A program made the translations under genes and the position numbers. Shown here piece after piece: positions 60,110 through 64,000 of a stretch of DNA of 64,000 bases. The DNA is taken from assembly GCA_021647205.1 (NCBI GenBank), contig JAKIVD010000012.1:1-64000 (forward strand), in the 5' to 3' direction. Each line of letters opens with the position of its first letter. Positions within the stretch are counted from its first letter, which is position 1. Below the pieces are notes generated by a model. That model worked only from the letters and a program-made list of their open reading frames with translations, was not told the DNA's origin and did no database searches. This stretch comes from Bacteroidales bacterium (lineage in GTDB: Bacteria > Bacteroidota > Bacteroidia > Bacteroidales > F082).

Positions 60110-60562
60110 ATGAGTTTAGAAAACAGAATAAACGATGACATTAAACAGGCGATGCTGGCCCGCGACAAGCGGAAACTGGAAGCACTGCGTGCCATCAAAG
60201 CCGGTTTGTTGCTCGAGAAAACCGGAAAAGATGTCAGTGGTGGTGAGATTCCCGGGAGCGTTGAGATGAAAATGCTTCAAAAGCTGGTGAAACAACGGAA
60301 GGATTCTGCGGTCATTTACCGCGATAAAAATCGTGTCGAAATGGCCGAAGAAGAAGAGTACCAGGCCGGCATCATCGAAAAATATTTGCCCGAACAAATG
60401 TCTGCAGAAGAAGTGGAAGCACTGGTTAAAAAGATTGTTGCAGACACCGGGGCTTCTTCCATGAAAGACATGGGAAAAGTAATGGGCATCGCCTCTAAAC
60501 AACTGGCAGGCAAAGCTGACAACAAACTCATCTCCGGATTCGTGAGAAAATACCTAAACTAA
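60110..60562 (+). CDS. GatB/YqeY-domain protein
   Basis: A 150-residue cytosolic helical protein of the YqeY family. It opens with LENRINDDIKQAMLARDKRKLEALRAIKA and continues EEYQAGIIEKYLPEQMSAEEVEALV, each visible in shorter stretches. The domain occurs at the end of the GatB subunit of the tRNA amidotransferase, but stand-alone members have no firm function. It follows ftsZ by 103 bases, as in other Bacteroidota. A terminator follows at 60609. Confidence 0.9.
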   Translation: MSLENRINDDIKQAMLARDKRKLEALRAIKAGLLLEKTGKDVSGGEIPGSVEMKMLQKLVKQRKDSAVIYRDKNRVEMAEEEEYQAGIIEKYLPEQMSAEEVEALVKKIVADTGASSMKDMGKVMGIASKQLAGKADNKLISGFVRKYLN

Positions 60563-60608
60563 GCTCCCGCTGTTGTGTGCAGGCACACGACAACTCTTAC
60601 CCCTGTGC

Positions 60609-60636
60609 AGCCCCCGATGCATGGGGGTTTCTTTTT
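60609..60636 (+). terminator. Intrinsic terminator after the division cluster
   Basis: CCCCC-gatgcat-GGGGG followed by TTTCTTTTTT. It ends the ftsZ/yqeY transcription. A weaker hairpin (GTTGTGTG/CACACGACAAC) lies just upstream. Confidence 0.8.
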
Positions 60637-60757
60637 TGTCCAAGCGGTTTTTTTGCAATTCCCCCGGCAGCCCACGCCTCGCGCGGCCTTTCCCGTCAGA
60701 CTTGCCACCAGACTGGCTTTCCCCGGGGGCAGGGAAGGCCAATTTCAGGAAAGCAAA

Positions 60758-61087
60758 TTACTCGCCCGCCGGTTCCCAGAACCGCTCTTTAAAGTTCACA
60801 ATCCGGTCATCTTGGATGGTTAGGCCTTCGCTTTCCAGCAACTGCTTCATGATTTCGGCCCCGCCGAAATGACGTTTACCGGTGAGGAGGCCCTTACGGT
60901 TTACAACACGGTGGGCGGGTAGGTTTTCGGGAAAGTTTTTGGTATTGTTCAACGCCCATCCCACCATCCGCGATGAGCCCCTGCCTCCCAGGTATTCGGC
61001 AATGGCCCCGTAGGAAGTTACCCTCCCGTGGGGGATTTGTCGTACTACTTCGTACACTTTCTGGAAGAATCCGGAATTCGATTTCAT
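60758..61087 (-). CDS. Alkyltransferase-like protein (ATL), MGMT family without the active cysteine
   Basis: A 109-residue protein matching the DNA-binding domain of O6-alkylguanine-DNA alkyltransferases: PHGRVTSYGAIAEYLG, then SSRMVGWALN (recognition helix region) and LPAHRVVNRKG. In active enzymes that last motif reads PCHRV with the acceptor cysteine; here it is Ala. It therefore cannot dealkylate DNA and belongs to the ATL class, which flags O6-alkylguanine for nucleotide excision repair. Length suits ATL. Function by family knowledge only. Confidence 0.88.
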   Translation of the reverse strand: MKSNSGFFQKVYEVVRQIPHGRVTSYGAIAEYLGGRGSSRMVGWALNNTKNFPENLPAHRVVNRKGLLTGKRHFGGAEIMKQLLESEGLTIQDDRIVNFKERFWEPAGE

Positions 61088-61123
61088 CTGCTTTGCATTA
61101 TTCCATTTCGGGCCGGAGGTTCA

Positions 61124-61157
61124 TCAATCTCCCCGGGTTGCAGCCCGGGATTATTGA
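61124..61157. repeat. Palindrome TCAAT...CCCGGG-ttgcag-CCCGGG...ATTGA
   Basis: Self-complementary CCCGGG arms around a six-base loop, with TCAAT/ATTGA as outer arms. It overlaps the trmB stop codon and precedes the ATL start. Probably a dispersed intergenic palindrome or weak terminator. Confidence 0.55.
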
Positions 61158-61819
61158 AGTCTGAATTTCAAATATTTGATCTTCGTTCCGTTGGCCCGCC
61201 ATTTCTTCTCGTAAAAGGTCTCTATCTGCGTTAGTTCATTATCAAAACCTTCGGCATAAACATCATAGGTTGCGTACAATAACTCATGGCCGCCTTCCCC
61301 AATAACATCCAAAGTATTTTCGAAAAAGATAATGTTGTCTGTTTTTACATGGATAATTCCGCCCGGTTTCAGAAAGGTTTTATAGCGTTCCAGAAATTCG
61401 GGCGATGTCAGCCGTTTTTTGGCATCGCTCTTTCGTGCCCTGGGATCGGGAAAAGTAATCCAGATTTCCGACACTTCATTTTTACCAAAGCAAAAAGGGC
61501 TGAGGTTTATCCGTACGCGGATGAATGCCACATTTTTCAGTTTTCCTTCCGCTGCTGTTTTCAGCCCACGCCAAAGCCGGGCACCCTGAATATCAAGTCC
61601 GATAAAGTTTTTGTCGGGATAGCGCTGCGCCAGTCCTGTGGTGTACTCCCCCTTTCCACAACCCAGTTCGATCACCAGTTCATTTTCATTCTTAAAGAAT
61701 CCCCCCGACCAGTTTCCTTTCAGGTCGAACCCTTTAATTAACCCCTCATATTGTAACTGGAATAAATTACCGAAGGTCTCGTTTTCGGCAAAATGTACTA
61801 ACTTTTTCTTTTTACCCAC
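61151..61819 (-). CDS. trmB: tRNA (guanine-N7-)-methyltransferase
   Basis: A 222-residue SAM-dependent methyltransferase that makes m7G46 in tRNA. SAM loop: ELGCGKGEYTTGLAQRYPDKNFIGLDIQG (in pieces ELGCGKGEYT and NFIGLDIQG). ITFPDPRARKSDAKKRLT carries the PDPR/K region of TrmB, and TD near residue 165 is the last motif. Start ATG at 61819. Twenty-two bases downstream of the HU/SPOR gene on the same strand, probably cotranscribed. Confidence 0.93.
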   Translation of the reverse strand: MGKKKKLVHFAENETFGNLFQLQYEGLIKGFDLKGNWSGGFFKNENELVIELGCGKGEYTTGLAQRYPDKNFIGLDIQGARLWRGLKTAAEGKLKNVAFIRVRINLSPFCFGKNEVSEIWITFPDPRARKSDAKKRLTSPEFLERYKTFLKPGGIIHVKTDNIIFFENTLDVIGEGGHELLYATYDVYAEGFDNELTQIETFYEKKWRANGTKIKYLKFRLQ

Positions 61820-61841
61820 CTTTCAGAAATTACCGTCAGCA

Positions 61842-63050
61842 TTACTTTTTCAGCACCCAGGCCTGGGCATTTTCCTCCTGTCTGATTGCCAGCAGTTCCT
61901 GTTTGGCATCGGCCCATTTGTAAAAACCCGCATAAGCCACCCGGTACATGCCGCTGGTGTTGGTGTCGGCCACGATGGCCGAATAGCCCTTCCCGGTAAG
62001 CTGCACAACCAGTTTTCGGGCATTTTCTTCTTCGCGAAACGAACCGGCAATAATGTAGTATCTTTTCGCTGCGGGTTGAATCTTCACTTTGCTTTTGTCG
62101 GTAGTCGGTTCGGGGGCTTCGGCAGGGAGTGCGCCCTTATTTTCAGCCGGTGTTGCCTTGTTGGCAAATTCGTTTTTAGTTTCACTTGCAGCTGGTTCAC
62201 TACGCCATTCACTTTCGGCAACCGTCTGCGCCGGCGATTCTTTCCCGGCTTGGTTTTTACCCGATGGTTCCGGTGCTTTCAACACTTCTACAGTTTCAAG
62301 CTGCGCGTCCCCGGCAGGAAGAAAGCCCGCTTCATTTGTTTTGGGGCTTTCAGGCCGTAGCCGGTTGGTTTTGGTGTCAGTGCGGCTTTCTGTATGAGAA
62401 ACGGAAAACAATCCGTTCAGATGAATTGGAGAAGATGGCCAGGGAAAAAATACGGAAGTGATTAAAACAACCAGCAACATCATACCGGCAATAGTCAGCG
62501 GAAAACGATAAGCGGTTTTTCTTCTCCCTGACTTCTTCTCCTCAGAACTGCGACCGGGTTTTCGGTCGGGCCGCTTTGTGGTTTTGGTAGCCGGCAGCAC
62601 CAGCCCCTTGATTTTTTCTTCAGAAGAAGTTCGTTTGATGGCCGGCGACACCAGGCTGTTGAGGCCGAATGCGTCGGGGTTGTAATTTGTTTGATAATCC
62701 TGTTCAAAAACAACATGCCCCGATTTGTCCAGCGAGAGTGTTCCGATTTGTGGAAAGGCCACCCTTTTCCCCGACGCCAGTTCAGAACGGCATTCGTTGA
62801 CGAAACCGGCAAGTTCCTGCCTGGCAGCTTTGTATGATTTTAAACCTTTTTCGGCAAGATAATTCACCAGCAAACCGTCATTTGCTTTCAGTTGCACATT
62901 AAAAAGCACTTCTTTGTAGGGAGGGTCAAACTGATGGGTCAGCCGGTTCCACCGTGCCGGTTTATCATTTGTGATGAAGCCGCCAAAATCAGGCAAAACG
63001 ACACATTCATACTCGTAAAGCAACTCGCTAATACTTTCGCTAATATTCAT
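61842..63050 (-). CDS. HU-CCDC81 and SPOR domain protein
   Basis: A 402-residue protein of the Bacteroidota HU-CCDC81/SPOR type. Residues about 1-60 (ISELLYEYECVVLPDFGGFITNDKPA in pieces) and 61-135 (FVNECRSELASGKRVAFPQIGTL in pieces) form the two HU-like domains. One helix (about 190-208) is followed by a disordered Pro/Glu/Lys-rich linker and a C-terminal SPOR domain (about 325-402, KRYYIIAGSFREEENARKLVVQL in pieces), which binds denuded septal glycan. It probably links DNA or cytosolic factors to the septum. Divergent from nothing; upstream of trmB. Confidence 0.85.
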   Translation of the reverse strand: MNISESISELLYEYECVVLPDFGGFITNDKPARWNRLTHQFDPPYKEVLFNVQLKANDGLLVNYLAEKGLKSYKAARQELAGFVNECRSELASGKRVAFPQIGTLSLDKSGHVVFEQDYQTNYNPDAFGLNSLVSPAIKRTSSEEKIKGLVLPATKTTKRPDRKPGRSSEEKKSGRRKTAYRFPLTIAGMMLLVVLITSVFFPWPSSPIHLNGLFSVSHTESRTDTKTNRLRPESPKTNEAGFLPAGDAQLETVEVLKAPEPSGKNQAGKESPAQTVAESEWRSEPAASETKNEFANKATPAENKGALPAEAPEPTTDKSKVKIQPAAKRYYIIAGSFREEENARKLVVQLTGKGYSAIVADTNTSGMYRVAYAGFYKWADAKQELLAIRQEENAQAWVLKK

Positions 63051-63104
63051 CTTCCACCATGCTTTTATCAGAATTTGCTAAAGTAGAAATTCCATCGGCA
63101 ACTG

Positions 63105-63842
63105 TCAAGCCTTGTTGGTAAGTTTTAATAAGTCTTCGGGTGTATCGACCGAAACCCCTTCCTTTTCGGTTATTCCAAGGTGTATCCGATAGCCGTTTCC
63201 GAGCCACCTTAACTGTTCCAGGTTTTCAGCCTGCTCAAGTTTGGAAGGCCCAAGCCTGACTATTTTTTCCAGCACTGACTGGCGATAAGCGTAAATACCG
63301 ATGTGTTTAAAAAAGTCGTGATGTTCCATCCAATTTTCCTGCGGTATTCCGCGCAAAAAAGGGATGGGCTGACGGCTGAAAAACAAAGCCTTTTTCTCTT
63401 TGTCAAAAACCACCTTTACAACATTTGGGCTGAACAACTCTTCAGTGGCATCAATCTTTTTTACCAATGTTGCAATATCAACAGCAGTGTTGGCAAAGCG
63501 GTCGGCAAGCTGGTCGATTTGTTGCGGGTCGATAAAGGGTTCATCCCCCTGAATATTAACGACCACATCATAATTCTCCTGACTTTGTGCAACTACCTCC
63601 CGGCAACGGGAAGTTCCGTTCGGATGGTCTTCAGCGGTCATCACCACCTGCCCGCCAAAGCCTTCAACATGCTTAAAAATCCGTGGGTCATCCGTAGCCA
63701 CAACTACCCGGTCCAGCGCACCGGCCCTGCAAGCCTGATCGTACACCCTGTGAATCATACTTTTGCCGCCAATTATGGCCAGGGGCTTGCCCGGAAAACG
63801 GGAAGAGGCATAACGGGCGGGAATGATTCCAAGGGTTTTCAT
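63105..63842 (-). CDS. kdsB: 3-deoxy-manno-octulosonate cytidylyltransferase
   Basis: A 245-residue nucleotidyltransferase that activates Kdo with CTP for lipopolysaccharide. The N-terminal IIPARYASSRFPGKPL is the nucleotide signature, ATDDPRI and NIQGDEPFI (about residue 97) are the metal-binding and catalytic region, and FSRQPIPF lies near residue 154. Length is normal. Cytosolic. It shows that the organism makes an inner-core Kdo lipopolysaccharide or lipooligosaccharide. Confidence 0.95.
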   Translation of the reverse strand: MKTLGIIPARYASSRFPGKPLAIIGGKSMIHRVYDQACRAGALDRVVVATDDPRIFKHVEGFGGQVVMTAEDHPNGTSRCREVVAQSQENYDVVVNIQGDEPFIDPQQIDQLADRFANTAVDIATLVKKIDATEELFSPNVVKVVFDKEKKALFFSRQPIPFLRGIPQENWMEHHDFFKHIGIYAYRQSVLEKIVRLGPSKLEQAENLEQLRWLGNGYRIHLGITEKEGVSVDTPEDLLKLTNKA

Positions 63843-63935
63843 TTTTCTGCTGTTTGGCTGCGGGCATTATGTTTTTATCCGGGCACCGGAAAGCGGCTCA
63901 TCAAGGCAAAAAACCCGGGCACTTCAGAATTATTT

Positions 63936-64000
63936 CTAAAAAAGCCCATGCACCTCTGCATTCACTTTTTCGATGACAACACCGAGGTCTTCGGGTTTTT
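63936..64000 (-). CDS. C-terminal end of an unidentified protein (cut by window edge)
   Basis: Reading leftward from the window edge, a frame ends with KPEDLGVVIEKVNAEVHGLF and a TAG at 63936-63938. The tail looks like real coding sequence by composition, but it is too short (about 20 residues) to name a family. It lies 93 bases upstream of kdsB on the same strand. Low confidence. Confidence 0.4.
   Translation of the reverse strand, partial: KPEDLGVVIEKVNAEVHGLF

Noticed and set aside
1-64000. tRNA or rRNA genes
   Set aside because: No GGTTCGAATCC-type T-loop with a cloverleaf, and no rRNA-like tract, was recognised by eye in the intergenic gaps.

Overview
The window reads as the chromosome of a Bacteroidota bacterium of the Bacteroidales/Marinilabiliales type. 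The evidence is TAnnTTTG promoter elements with few Shine-Dalgarno sites, a type IX secretion (T9SS) C-terminal sorting domain, a DUF5777 beta-barrel, HU-CCDC81/SPOR and DUF4143 proteins, an OlsB/OlsA (GlsB/GlsA) type acyltransferase pair, and a division and cell wall cluster in the Bacteroidota order that ends in a gatB/yqeY-domain gene. No rRNA, tRNA, CRISPR array, prophage or insertion sequence was seen.

Layout. (1) 1-4.7 kb: glycan catabolism, with a glycosylasparaginase (cut by the window edge), an FHS-family sugar transporter and a GH2 beta-mannosidase lipoprotein. (2) 4.8-27.7 kb: a respiratory island. It holds a ferredoxin-NADP reductase, a BFD-type [2Fe-2S] protein and a divergent FNR-like regulator. 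A rightward cytochrome operon follows (monoheme lipoprotein, beta-barrel, NapC-like heptaheme, membrane heptaheme, cytochrome b, a 19-heme/cytochrome b fusion, a tetraheme). A leftward operon is headed by an Rrf2 regulator and carries two NrfC/NrfD modules, two tetrahemes and a small Tat protein. A NarX/NarL-like two-component pair and an octaheme cytochrome with a T9SS tag complete it. About 54 covalent haem motifs lie in roughly 21 kb, with no recognisable terminal reductase. (3) 27.7-31.6 kb: a molybdenum cofactor operon (mobB, moeA, a short moaA, moaC, a MOSC-MogA fusion). (4) 31.6-43.7 kb: a TauE/SafE permease, a DUF4143 ATPase behind phased repeats, mutS2, a desaturase, two thioredoxins, a carboxyltransferase and biotin carrier, engB, and an aminolipid acyltransferase pair. 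(5) 44-60.6 kb: the division and cell wall cluster mraZ-rsmH-ftsL-ftsI-murE-mraY-murD-ftsW-murG-murC-ftsQ-ftsA-ftsZ followed by a yqeY-domain gene. (6) 60.6-64 kb: an alkyltransferase-like protein, trmB, an HU/SPOR protein, kdsB and the tail of another gene.

The most interesting part is the respiratory island. My reading is that menaquinol is oxidised by NapC-like, cytochrome b and NrfD modules, and that electrons pass through periplasmic multihaem proteins, possibly across a beta-barrel, to an octaheme protein exported to the surface or medium by T9SS. FNR-like, Rrf2 and NarXL-like regulators would tune it to oxygen, Fe-S or nitric oxide stress, or an acceptor. The architecture is seen directly; the direction of electron flow and the acceptor are inference.
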